Source: Entoloma clypeatum (Eukaryota > Basidiomycota > Agaricomycetes > Agaricales > Entolomataceae). From it: 64,000 nucleotides of DNA. A program made the translations under genes and the position numbers. Of this stretch, positions 9,889 to 21,404 are shown one piece after another. The DNA is taken from contig OY751492.1 in the NCBI GenBank assembly GCA_963565915.1, forward strand, positions 682,001-746,000. Reading direction: 5' to 3'. A model generated the notes under the pieces. It made no database searches. It saw nothing but the letters and a program-made list of their open reading frames with translations, and had not been told where the DNA came from. Every line of letters starts with the position of its first letter. Position 1 is the first letter of the stretch.

Positions 9889-12800
9889 GCCCTCTATCCT
9901 CAATCTCAAGTTCAAAGTAATCCAACAACGCCGTCCTCAGTCACCAACTACACTAACAGTTATTCTACCCAGGGAAATAAGTCTTTTGTCGCGTTCAGCA
10001 ACCTGGGCGACACTGAAGCTTTGACCAAGACCTGGAAGGTTCGTTTCTCTTTCTCGTCGTAACATTAAACCACTTATTCTCCTTTTCTGTCAGGTCTGCA
10101 CCAAAGTTGCCAGTTACCTCGAACAGGGACAAAGGCTCGAGAACTTGAGTTGGCGGCTATGGCATCTCCAGAACCTCATGGTCGACACCGACAACGCAAA
10201 ATCTAAACGCGAATTCAAGAAACTCTCAAAATTCATGGGCGACAAGCTGGACAAGGAGAAAGGCCGGTTCGCACCCGTCTCATCACACTTTCCCCCTTAA
10301 CCCTAGACCCTGATCACCGTGGTTACTTTCAGGAGTATTGAGGAGCTCCAGGCGCCCGATTACAAGCACAACCATTCCGCCGACGTCATCCGCCAGCGCG
10401 CCGCTGAAAAGGAGCGCAACCGCGAGGCTAGCCAGAATGCAGCCCCAGGCACCATCAAGCGCATGCAATTCACATTCAGCGTCGACCGCCCCAGCCCCGC
10501 CGTCAACCAGCATGTCAAGAAGCCAGATTACAAGCCCTCGGCAGAGTTCAACAGGCGCGCGGGGAACGCTGTGCGTTCCACCGGTCGTTGTGAGGACGAT
10601 ATGGTCATCGATGAGGGCAATGACAAGGACCCCCCACTGTTGACAATGCAGGATATTGAGACCCCAACGGCTCTCCGCTTCCCTCCCCTGTTTTCTAGTG
10701 GGTTTGGCCCCACAGCGCTCCTGAACTCCACTCCGACTTTGACGACGCGCATGAGCTACGGCGAGGGCTTCCACCCCGCCACTGCCCCTCTTCATGAAGG
10801 TTTCAGCATTACTAGACCCACCATCGAGCTTCCTCTAGACGAAATCCTCAGCAGTGTCGATACCTCGGACAATATCCTAGACTTCTGGACTCTCCAGTAC
10901 CCCGAACCCGCTCCCTCCAATATCCAAGACGACCTTGACGACCAGCACCATGAACAACACCTACACCAAGATGTACAAATGCAGGCCCCCGTAACGACGA
11001 CCCCTATTCACGCGTACACCATCCCCATGCCCGCTCCTCCTCCTGCGGCGACCGTCTCCCCCATCGCCGTCTCCCCTCCTCCCGCTGCCACCACCACCTC
11101 CCACAAACGCAAAGCAGCCTCCATTTCCATTGCGCCCCCACGCGCCTTCCCTGACTCTTCCGACGAAAGCAGCACCAACACCGACTCTGACTCCGAAGAC
11201 TCCGACTTCGCCATCAGCCGGCGCCCCACGGCCCCCGCCCCCGCCCCCACCAGCATCACCACACGGCGCCGGGGCAACAGCACCGTCGTCCCTGGCGGGT
11301 TCGCTTCCTCTCCTGCCGCTTCCAGTGCCGGTGTGCGCAAGGGCCGCCGACGGAGCAGCACGAGCGCCGCGGCCAAGGGCCCGCTGCTATCGCAGTCGGT
11401 CAGGGAACTGCTGGCCGATACTGTACAGCCGTCCAGGGTGAACTTGCTGTATGACACGCGGTCGAGCTCGAACACGCCGGTGGCGGGGACGCGGCCGACG
11501 CTGACGCTCAAGACTGGGGCAGCCACGAGGGCCCCGGGCCACGGCGCGACGGCGATGAGTCTGACGTCTGCTGCGGGCCTGAAGAATCTGAATGGGAATT
11601 CGTCCGGGCCTGGTGGCGTGAAGGCGGAGTGCTCGAATTGTGGGGCGACCCATACGCCGCTGTGGAGGAGAGGGTTGAATGATGAGTTGAACTGTAATGC
11701 TTGTGGACTTTATTGCAAGCTCGTGAGTGTCCCGCCTCCCCCCCCCTTTTTTCTTTCTTTTTTCATCGGAGGTTTTCGGGGCGTTGACTGGTGTTTTGTT
11801 CGTAGCACAAACGCCCCCGGCCCAAAAGCATGCGGAACAGCCATGGCGAAAGGACACAAGCGCCGACGCCCCGCCAGCAGCATCAACATCAGCAACAGCA
11901 GCAGCAGCAGGAGAGCGGCGGCGACGCCCTGGGTTTGTCGTCCCCCGTCCCTAAGCCTCCGCCTCGTAGCTCATCGCCTGTCAACCGGATAGCGCAATGT
12001 TACAATTGCCATACGACTGCTACGCCGCTTTGGAGGAAGGACGACGAGGGGAAGACGGTTTGTAACGCGTAAGGATCAGATTTCCCCCTGTCCACTTCTT
12101 CGGGATGCTGACCTCTTTTTTTTTGGTTTTTTTTTTTTTCACAGATGTGGATTGTACTATAAGCTACATGGCTCCGCTCGGCCTATCTCTATGAAATCCG
12201 ACGTCATTCGGAAGCGTTCACGGCACGAAGCGCGGCGGGGCGGCGCGTCCGAGACGCCGTCCGCCAGCCCGGGCGTGTCACGGCGCCCGTCACCAGCGCC
12301 CTCGCCGACCTTGGCGCCCGACTCGTCAACGCAGATGACCCCGGACGCGGCCACGCAGATGGCGTTCACGGACTACAGCGAGGAGCTCGACTTCCGGCAG
12401 TCGGAGCTGCTCGGTGCGCTCGGGGATCTGACACAGTCTGGCTTATTTGGGCTGCACCCGCATTTCCCAGGGCCGTACCACCCGGATTATCTGTCGCATA
12501 TGTATGCGATCGTGCCGCAGGCGGATGCGCTGCCGTTTACGGCTGTGGGGTCGTTGTCGGATTCGGGGTCGAGCAGTGGGGATGTTGGGAACGGGAATGG
12601 GAATCTGAACGGGAATGGGAACGGGAGTGGGAATCTGAACGGGAACGAGGTGGAGTTGCCGATGAGCCCGCGGTCGACCAAGAGGAGGAGGATGAGCACG
12701 GATTCGGCGAGTGAGCCGCCGTCGAGTGCGACGTCGTATTCGTCGTATGCGACTGATGGGGGGTATACCACGAGCGCGACGAGCGTGTCTATGGAGTTCC

Positions 12801-13285
12801 CGTTTAGCAGCTATGGGTCGTCAGCGTCGTCTTCTGGGGGCTCGCCGGGGTCGTGCGCAGGGGGTGGGTATGTGATCGGGCCGGCACTGCGAGGGAGTGG
12901 GAATACGTTCTGGCACCCACCGATGATGCCGCAGGTGGAGGGCTCCCCGCAGCTGTTCCACCCGCCGATGCTCCCCCCTGCGGAGGATTGCCCGATGGAT
13001 TACTTGCAGGCTCCGGGGGGACGTGGTCGGGCTTCGTCTCAGTCGTCTTCGGGTGTCCCTTCGAGGAATAACAACAACCACATTAACAAGGAAGGGGGAG
13101 GAGGAGGAGGAGGAGGACACCATGCGGACGAGACGGAGCTTCTGTTTTCGAGTTTTTTGCACCCACCGATGGCGATTCCTGAAGATTTGTGTGGTGGAGG
13201 CGGGGTGGTATATGGGGGTGGGGTGCATCCACCGATGATGGTGGATTATCAGGATATTTATGAATCGGCGATGAGGGCGTATTGA
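9889..13285 (+). CDS. GATA transcription factor with two zinc fingers and an AreA-type N-terminal region
   Basis: Exons: about 9889-10038, 10094-10266, 10333-11722, 11806-12068, 12145-13285, with GT-AG introns and consistent phases. The start is unsure: the frame entering the first exon has no ATG, and ATG 9889 is out of frame with it, so an extra splice or upstream exon is likely. The N-terminal block around TWKVCTKVASYLEQGQRLEN matches the DUF1752 region of fungal nitrogen regulators. Finger 1 begins CSNCGATHTPLWRRG at 11630 and is split by the third intron. Finger 2 begins CYNCHTTATPLWRKD at about 11998, is split at the second CXXC, and is followed by a basic tail (KSDVIRKRSRHEARR) of AreA/Gln3 type. 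It should bind GATA sites in the nucleus. The long Ser/Thr/Pro-rich middle, a Gln run and a C-terminus with four HPPM motifs look like activation regions. Nitrogen or metal control are both possible; the target is not shown. Confidence 0.93.
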
Positions 13286-16200
13286 GGTGGGGGAGCCGTC
13301 GTTGTCTTTGGTCTCGTCGGCGTCGTCGCCGCCATCCATCCTTGCTGTGCGGTCCACCGGCCCGGATGCCGGTGCTATTTGTGTTGCACGGTTTTTTTTC
13401 TCTTGGGGGAAATCAACTATAACTCGTCTCCTCTCGCGTTCCATTTTCCGAAATCGCTGCGTCCCCCCCCCTATCATCGTTCTTTTTCTGTTTGCTCTGC
13501 TCCCTCTTCTTCGGTGTTCCCGCGTTCATCTCCGGTGTTCCCATCGTCATCACGAATACGCCAGGGTTTTCCCTCCTGTGGTTCCATTTTAGATGCTTCG
13601 TCACTGCTGTCATCTCGTCGTCATCATCGTCGTCGTCGTCGTCGTCCCTTTTCCTCCGGTTTGATCCTACATTCATCATCCCTCGCTATCGACGCTTCCT
13701 CCCCTTTCGGTCTACGGTCTCCACGTCGTCTCACGGACGTCCTCTGCCCGGCTTGATTCTACGATTCCCCGCTCGTGTTCATTGTCCATCAGCGCATTTC
13801 AACAATCGCTCTACGCATTTTAACATCACTCAACATCATTTCGGCGTCCCCCGTCATTTTGCTCTCATCAGCAACCCATCTTCATCGTCTACTCTCTTCC
13901 CGTCCTCGACATCTTCTCTTCTTTTGCTGGCTACTTTCACACCACGAGGGATCTGCACACATATACACACATGGTTTTTGACATTCCTCTTTCTTTGTAA
14001 CAAAGCAACTACATTCACGACATCCTGTTTCGTACATACATACATACAACAGCCCACACACAATCACACCCCACGAACGTTGCAACCACTATCATTCACT
14101 TGGTCCCTTCCTCTTCCTCGACCTTCTTTCCCTCCTCTCTCACGACATCCATCTTGTCGTCCGGGCCACCCTTGATGGGTACGTACGTACGCACGCTGCA
14201 TTCGAACGCGCGCCTCCCCCCCCCCCCTCCTCAAAATCCCAAACGAAACGAGAACGAATACATATAAACTGTATCAAAAGCATCTTTTTTTTTTTTCCCG
14301 CCTCATTTTCTTATTCCTTTTCCTCTTACCTCTCTCTCTGTGTCTCTCGCCCCCCCCCCCCCCTGTGTTTTATATATATACAATTGATTCGCGAAGGACT
14401 TGCGCGGTTCCAAGTCCCCCAATAATCATTTAATTGATCTCTCTTTGTTTATTTTATTTTTTTTGCCTCTTTGTGTGTGTGGATCTACAATATGGTGCTG
14501 AAAGGTAAAGGTAAGCAAGTGATCATGACGAGGTTGTTCTTGTTGACTTGGGGGGGACCTCGGAGGGCTTTAGGGGGTTTTGTATGTACATTTGGAAAAA
14601 AGTTGGGATCTGGGAAACTGCGCCGTGAGTTCGGCATCGTTTTGGTGAGTGGTCTGTCGAGGTTGAGGAAGTTTGTTCTCGCTCTCTTTCTCTTTTTTTT
14701 TTTTTCTTTTTCCCAAGTTGTAGAGTTCGGCACCGTTGGGTGAAGAATCTGCCAGGAGTTGTGTCGGTTTTAGGTGGCAGCACGAGGTCCGTTCGGTCGG
14801 GTGATTTCTGGAAAGATAGTTTAAAAATGACCCGAGGCACGTTCAAGTACACTCGCTATTAACTTGAATCTCGGGTCGGCCATGGAAGAGGTATACCGTA
14901 CCGTACCGGTATAATGATGTAATTACATATATAGCTTATGAAGATTTCGTTCAATGAACTTTCCATGAGTTCTTCAAACTTTCATCAGTATCATCAGGAC
15001 GTACCAGTTGCGTACCAGAAAATTCTACATGGAAGTTTTTACACGAGGCGCCGGCGAAGTTGGCGGTTTTCGTCCACGGTTGCGGATGTCATCTAGTAAC
15101 GTGAACTTCAAGGGCTGTGTGTATTGGATCTGGTGACAACAGGTTATGAGTTGTTTGCAGTTCTGCATCGTGATATCGTTCCTTGTCATGCTGCACGGCC
15201 TAAGATTAAAGACATGAGGCGCGGAGACAGGCGGGGACAAACCGCGGTTTATTGTGGTTGCAGGGTGAGTTGTAGGGTGAGTGCTCGGCCCTCAAAGCAG
15301 ACAAAGTTAATTGTCTAACACTTAGGCGAGGACTCCGATGTGATGTTTCCGCGTCCCAGGAGGGAGTATGTAGCTTGAAGTTTCTCATCGAATCACGGCG
15401 CGTGAAAACCGTCGAGGTGGGCCGGCCTCGAGGCGCGTAGTAGCGGGCTCCGTTTTGCCTCTGTCGTTCAATTCATTCAATTTGGTAGCCGAGATGATCT
15501 ATACCATCTATCTAGGTCCATATATGTCTGACCAATGAAAGGACAGATCAAAGGGCTGCAAGCTTCCAGTCAAATATGGGGCGTACCACGTTGTCTACTC
15601 ATCATCGGCTCCAATCAATCGTTTCCATTCTAGAGAAGAGACACCGGAGGTTCCTGCCACCAACGAGGAATTGGGCTCTCCAGGTTTTGCCGGCTGTCAT
15701 GCTTTCCCGAGAGTCGCCCGTCCGACTTTGCTATCAGAGGCCATTTAGGAACAAGGGAGATAGAAGGGCAATCCTGCGGGCCGAATCAGTGTTCCGGGAA
15801 TCCACTGTTTTCCGAAAAGGAAGTATTTCTTCTTGCATTTCTTCTTGCCAAACAGACGTGAGCAGCATCCGTGGCAGCACCTTGGAAAGAAAGAAGCACC
15901 TGACTAGAAGATTCGCGGGAGAAGAACCCCCAGAATCCCAACCGAAAACATGTCTGATTCAGTCGTGGAACGTGTACGCGCCTCGTGGAGGTCAAAAGGG
16001 TGGCGAATTCCAAAACGGGAAAACTTCTATTTGCTCTCCATGTTTTCGTCCAATGCTGACATAGCCCAGTATTCCTTCCGCTCCACCGCCAGCCCCTAAA
16101 CAGCTGCGTCTCCCATTACCCGCTCTATGTTGCGAATGCTTTCCCTGTGATGTGGTTTATTTTTGGTTCGACGCCCTTTCTTGAAGTCGAGTCCTGGCCC

Positions 16201-17371
16201 GGAGCATGCTTCGCGGGAAGCAACGAGCTTTGAAACCGGGCCCGAGAAAGGTGTCAAAATCACGTTGAACGAATCTCTGAGTTGTCCAATGAGCAATTGG
16301 TGGTGAGATTCTGTTTGTCGCAGTAAGACGACGTGTCGTTGGCTGTGAGCGAGTGCAGGGATCAGCATGAGATTGTTGAGAAAGTTGAGGACGGGGGCCG
16401 CTTGTATCAGAACTTGGATGTCAGAAGTGCTCCAAAACCTCAGGAGTAAGCCACGTGTCTTTCCAGTGTGTGTTGTGGTGGTTCCGAGTCGCTGGCGGAT
16501 TGTAATATTTGCTGCCTGGGTCCTACTCATTATCATAGGTTTCGAACACATACAGGTTCGGGGCCCGGGAGAGTTTAGGGGCCGTGGTGGTGGAAGAGTG
16601 CGGAGATAGTAGGCTTCTCCTGGAATGTGTTTCCTGGGGAAGAACAAGAGGGTGGGTCAGGAGCAGTGAAAAACAGGCACCTGAAATGGGTTTTCCATGA
16701 AAACACTGAAGGAGACGAAATCAACGAGGATACAAGACCTTTGTTGCAAAAAGTTACTGATATCAAATCGGCCGATCGCCTTCGGGACGGAGAACTTTGA
16801 CGACTCAGCGGCTAATGACTTCCAAGCCAGACTCGGACGCGCCACATGAACTTTAGCTTCGTCGAACCACATTGCACTCTAGTACATACACATTTGAAAA
16901 TCTTCCAAGCGCGGCTGATCGACATGAGCCCATTGAGTTCTAGGCCACGCCCTGTTACTCAGGTCCTTGGCCATTGGTCACCTCATCATGAGAGGGGGAG
17001 CTCAGCTCTCCGCACCGCCAGTTATCGTCATCGGCGGTTTTTATTGTGGAAGAAGAGAACAAAAACGGTTGTGAGTTGGAGTGACCGTCTGACGTAAAAT
17101 CTGTGATCGCGCACGGACCTCTAAGATGTGCCCGGGCCAGCGATCAGTGGTATGGTCAATGTCATTCAGCGCGTCCGAGTCCATCACCATGATGGATGAA
17201 AACCCCAAATGTGACCTTTATTGTGAAAGCCGGTGAGCACCTAGTCATCCTCTTTGCCACCCGCCCTCTCAGCGGCAACTTTAGCGCCGACAACGCAGGT
17301 AAACATTGGTCTGACGTGCCTCGAGGCACCGTTCAGGATCTTCCGATAACATGTAAGTACACAGAGGGACG
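13286..17371. other. 4-kb intergenic region, no supported gene
   Basis: 13.3-14.4 kb is pyrimidine-rich on the plus strand (TCGTCG runs, poly-C at 14214 and 14350), probably the 3' UTR of the GATA gene followed by a promoter-like tract. An ATG with a possible donor (GTAAGC) lies at 14491, but no downstream exon was found. A minus ORF at 16096-16647 (183 codons) has no recognised motif. Nothing else convincing. Confidence 0.45.
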
Positions 17372-18322
17372 ATGTTCAATAAGACTACTCAAATTCTTAG
17401 AAAAGCTTGTACCATTTCTCAATGGATTTCGAGGAGCCTGAGCCTGACCGCTCCCGAGGAGGTTCGACTGGAAATTCTTCGTCGCATCGAGAATGCACCA
17501 GCGCCGCCGAAACGCGACGATTGCTTGACATTTGGCTCGCGTCGCTTCGTGCGCATCGGTCATGGCCTAGGCGTGAAAATTGGCTGGAATGGAGACGCTC
17601 TCTTCGGGGAAGCTCAAGCGATGACTTTTGTTCGCAATTCAACGACGATCCCTGTTCCTCGAGTGAGGACGCTTTTTGCACACGGAGATACGTCTTATCT
17701 CGTCATGGATTACATAGATGCCCCAACGCTATCTGATACACGCTTCACTGCGGCTGAAGAAGAACTGACCCAGATCTTGGTTGATCTCATCGACTGCGTT
17801 GGGAAGCTACGCAATCTCTCGGCGACACTAGGACGATTTGGCAAGTTCTACGGTTCGTGGCCCAGCGGTCCATACTCGAGTGGCTACTTCCGCCAACTCC
17901 CAGGCTCCGAAGAAGACAGAGCCGTCACACCTGCCACTCCTTTCCACACCGAGGACCAGTTTCACCAGTATTGGGCTAATCGCCTCCACCCGCGGGAAAG
18001 AAACACCCTATTGAATTCTGGTCTTGTGTTGCCCACTGCTGGGTTGGTTGCAGACGGTGGTGATTCGGGACGCGCCACGCTTACACATGCCGATCTGAAT
18101 CCCGCCAACATCCTGGTGAAGAATGGACGCGTCGCTGCTGTGATCGATTGGGAATCATTCGGGTGGTATCCAGAGTTCTGGGATATCATGGTCTTCCATC
18201 GCCACGTCGCGGCGTGCAGCTCACCTGCGTGGCGTTCGGCCTGTGGCGCTGTGCTGGGACAGCCCACGCTCGCCCAGAGAACATATGGGGCCATATTGGA
18301 TTGCGTGTTTTCCGACTCCTGA
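17372..18322 (+). CDS. APH-family (aminoglycoside phosphotransferase-like) kinase
   Basis: An intronless ORF of 316 codons starts with ATG at 17372. It has the protein-kinase-like plan of the APH superfamily: an N-lobe segment GLGVKIGWNGDALFGEAQAM, a hinge-like SYLVMDYIDAPTLSD, the catalytic loop THADLNPANILV (H-x-D-x4-N, about residues 233-244) and the metal-binding IDWESFGWYPEFWD. The length is close to fungal members, which usually run 280-350 residues. These proteins transfer phosphate from ATP to small molecules, but the substrates of the many basidiomycete paralogues are unknown and antibiotic resistance should not be inferred. No partner genes adjoin it. Confidence 0.9.
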   Translation: MFNKTTQILRKACTISQWISRSLSLTAPEEVRLEILRRIENAPAPPKRDDCLTFGSRRFVRIGHGLGVKIGWNGDALFGEAQAMTFVRNSTTIPVPRVRTLFAHGDTSYLVMDYIDAPTLSDTRFTAAEEELTQILVDLIDCVGKLRNLSATLGRFGKFYGSWPSGPYSSGYFRQLPGSEEDRAVTPATPFHTEDQFHQYWANRLHPRERNTLLNSGLVLPTAGLVADGGDSGRATLTHADLNPANILVKNGRVAAVIDWESFGWYPEFWDIMVFHRHVAACSSPAWRSACGAVLGQPTLAQRTYGAILDCVFSDS

Positions 18323-21300
18323 TAGTCACTAGACGCAATCCGAACTACGAATAATTCACACAAGGTATTTACTGCTTCGTTCTACTGCCTGGGATACTTG
18401 TCTTCGAGAGGTCAAGATTGGCGTTTGTGACTAACCTGACATGATTTATAGATATCACGAAAGAAGGAAGGCGCCCCTTTTCTTGCGGACTTAATTACGA
18501 TAAAAGGAGCAATATTCCCTGGCTTTGATACAAATTTCAAATCATGAATCATTTCTGCATCGGGTCGGGATCTGCTTCGTTGCTTCAAATGTGTAACGTC
18601 CACTCAAGTGGGCACATCGGTCTTCGAGTTGTGCACAGCTCGCGGTAGGTGCGAAATTGCCACGATCCATCGACTCTGACGCAGTGACACTTCACTGCGG
18701 AGTGAGCCTGAACCATCACGGGGTAATTAAACAAAGCGCAGGGCATGCCACAATCAGAGGACCGAGTTTTCCAGTCAGGATGTAGAAGTTGGATGGAGTT
18801 GGAAAAGGACGATAATTTGGAAGAAGATAACGCATCATGGGTACATCGATTACTCGAGGTGCCTTGTCATCCGGATATTCTGTGCGACCAAACCCCACTG
18901 AGAACCGGCGCACGGAAGAGGAGACATGATGGTTAACTTAAAGCTAACAAGAAGAAAAATTTAATCGATGATTCCAGTCCACACACAGCGCGACCGCTCA
19001 CCATGCTCTCTTGGAACATCGCGACAGGTCCTTCTAATTGAATTGAAACCCGTATGTGGGTGACAAGCCAGAGGATTCAAATTTCAAGGAGGACTTGGCA
19101 TTTGACGATGGTGAGGGTGAAGACGGAGGGGATGGAGGTGCCATGGATGGTTTTTTGTTGCCGTCACCCGACGACACGAGAGTCGCAAGAGAGTCTCTTG
19201 ACCCACTCTTCAGGTGTTGGGATCCGAAAATTTTCTTGAAGAGGTAGAACGTCATTGGCTAGGTGGATGGCGCGGGGACTTGACGGAGTGCGAATATTCT
19301 TTTGGGGTGGGGGGAAGGGGTGAACGAAAGGAACTCGAAACAAGGACCTTTATAGGCGACGACCATCCGTTTTTTTACAAGTGTTTCCGCGGGGCCATAA
19401 CCCGAGCGAGCATCAGGGTTAAGGGGCGAGTTTTTTTTTGTTGCTCCCCAAGACAGCATAACATTCTACCGAGTATTGCCCGCGCACATTTATGCGCGCC
19501 CCAGGCGAAATCGGGCCATGAAATCCCGGCGCTGGGAGTCGGGTGATTAGAAAGCGTAGCCAGGTTCTTCAAGAACGCGATGAGACATGGACACACCCGC
19601 GAGTCACTTGCCCTTCACTCCGGCGGCGGCGCCTTCCAGAAAAGTTTTGAAGGTGCCAATTCTTTCATGGGTAGTATGCTGAAAAACTCTCAGTAGTGTC
19701 ACCGAAGGCCTCTTCGCTTGCTTGCTTTTGGCTACAAGGTTTGGCCCCGAGCCCTTACGTTGCAGCATCAGCACATCGTCAGTGACACAAAAGCTTTCGA
19801 CGAGGGAGGTACCGAGTTCAAAGCTGCGGACAATTTGAGCATCACGTACGCGTTCTAAAGATAGCAGCGCTTTATCGGAGATCGTCAACCAAGGAAGACG
19901 CAAAACAAGAAGTCGACATCTTCCTGTGTTATGTATAGCCGTCTGGGACGTCTAAGTATAAAAACCTTTCGAGAGGTTGCAAACCTGAAACGCACGTTTT
20001 TAGTGATCCCGAGGAGGCGAAAAAGCTACCGACGCTGAATCAGGAACGAAGTCGACACGCACGTGAAGCTGCAAATCCAATCTTCATTGCTCGCCCCTTG
20101 CGAACGTGATGAACGTCCATTCCAGGACTGCCAGACAAGGGTCCGAGTCTATTGAACCTTGCGTCAAGGTTCGCCGCTGATTGGCATAAGTGGCTAGTCG
20201 ACCCTTCTTTGGAGAGTTCACCTCTTTCTTCGTGGGCTTCTTTTCGGAAAATATTTCCAGAAAAGTACTTCCTCTCAAGGCATACTAGCTCAAAGCTCAA
20301 CCCCTCTCCCTACGCGGAGAAACTCGTGCACAGGTTCGATACAAGGTCCCGAGCGGTGAGCCTAGGTAAGGTTCTCGCGTGAAGTTCCGCGGAAGGTGAG
20401 GATGGCAACTAGAAAGCTCGTAAGGTTATGACCCTGGAGTTCGAGGTATACAACGTGGGCGGCCGCGGAGACATATTTGACGAGACAGCGCCGTTGCGGA
20501 ATATGAAACCAGCTTCGGCCGTCCAATCTCGATGTCTCGATGCTGCTGGTTTGCTCGTTCCAAAGTTAACTCAGTTACCTGACGACGATTCGCTTGTAGA
20601 TCTTTCTTTCTAACTTTAGGCCGACATAGGGGTGGCTACGATGCTACATGGAGTATCCGGGATGAAAAAAGTATTATTTAGCTACCAGATTCCGATCTGT
20701 GAGTCCAAAAATGCCACTTACCAACAACACTTCTGAGGAGCTGTACTTTCCTTTGACAGTCCTGTGTTAAAACTTGAGAGCGACTTTGTGGTGGAATGTG
20801 TATTATCTTAGTCCATTCTGCTCCTTGCAAGGTGCCCTTAATTCTGGCTGGGTGAGACGACGGGTGTGCAAATATTGTTCGAACGACTGTTTGGTCACGC
20901 TATGTACAGTAAATAAATCCAAGCACGATATGTAGTGACTTCACGCGCACGGTCGACCGCTGCGCTCAACGAGTCTTGTGCGTATTGATACTCAAGATTC
21001 TCAAGGTACTTGCCAAGGACTTCAACAAGTGCGCTCCGAAGATCTCGGATATCGTCGCTAATTTGATGGCACCAAGGCGATCCATCATCATTCCATGTGA
21101 TCACCACCATGATTTGGGGCGTTTGCCAACTTCAATGCGAGGCCAATCCCGCCAGTATACTTCCTAGTACCCGCGCCTTCTCAGGGTGAAGTAGTTGAAC
21201 TGTTTTGATAAACTGAAGACTTTGCAGAGCACGCCATGGACCGGTGACAGAAAGGGGAATGGTACCTTCACGTACTAACGCACCGACAACGGGGGGACAA

Positions 21301-21404
21301 AATTCCGTTCAGGGTCAGCCCCCCCAATGAATGGGATTTTCTCGTCGTCTTTCTATCTTTAAGGAGGGGCAAGCACGCATTTGATATTGTCCCTACTCCC
21401 CACC
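18323..21404. other. intergenic with scattered short ORFs
   Basis: No complete gene could be built. Two stretches look more protein-like than their surroundings: a minus ORF at 19604-19903 (listed separately) and a plus ORF at 20428-20613 (EFEVYNVGGRGDIFDETAPL). The 100 bp before 21405 are the leader of the first DUF6534 gene. Confidence 0.4.
19604..19903 (-). CDS. uncharacterised ORF, possibly a last exon
   Basis: Ninety-nine codons with normal charged/hydrophobic balance (LLSLERVRDAQIVRSFELGT and a Lys-rich end KSKQAKRPSVTLLRVFQHTT). The codons just upstream stay open without a good ATG, so it may be the 3' exon of a gene I could not complete, or a remnant. No family recognised. Confidence 0.3.
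   Translation of the reverse strand: MRLPWLTISDKALLSLERVRDAQIVRSFELGTSLVESFCVTDDVLMLQRKGSGPNLVAKSKQAKRPSVTLLRVFQHTTHERIGTFKTFLEGAAAGVKGK

Noticed and set aside
14214..14365. Poly-C and poly-T runs as possible regulatory or structural elements
   Set aside because: Simple homopolymer tracts of a kind common in this region; no paired structure or neighbouring gene start supports a role.
15576..16647. 162-codon plus ORF and 183-codon minus ORF
   Set aside because: They follow one another on opposite strands (the minus ORF begins 32 bp after the plus ORF ends), have random-like composition and no recognised motif; kept only as part of the intergenic note.
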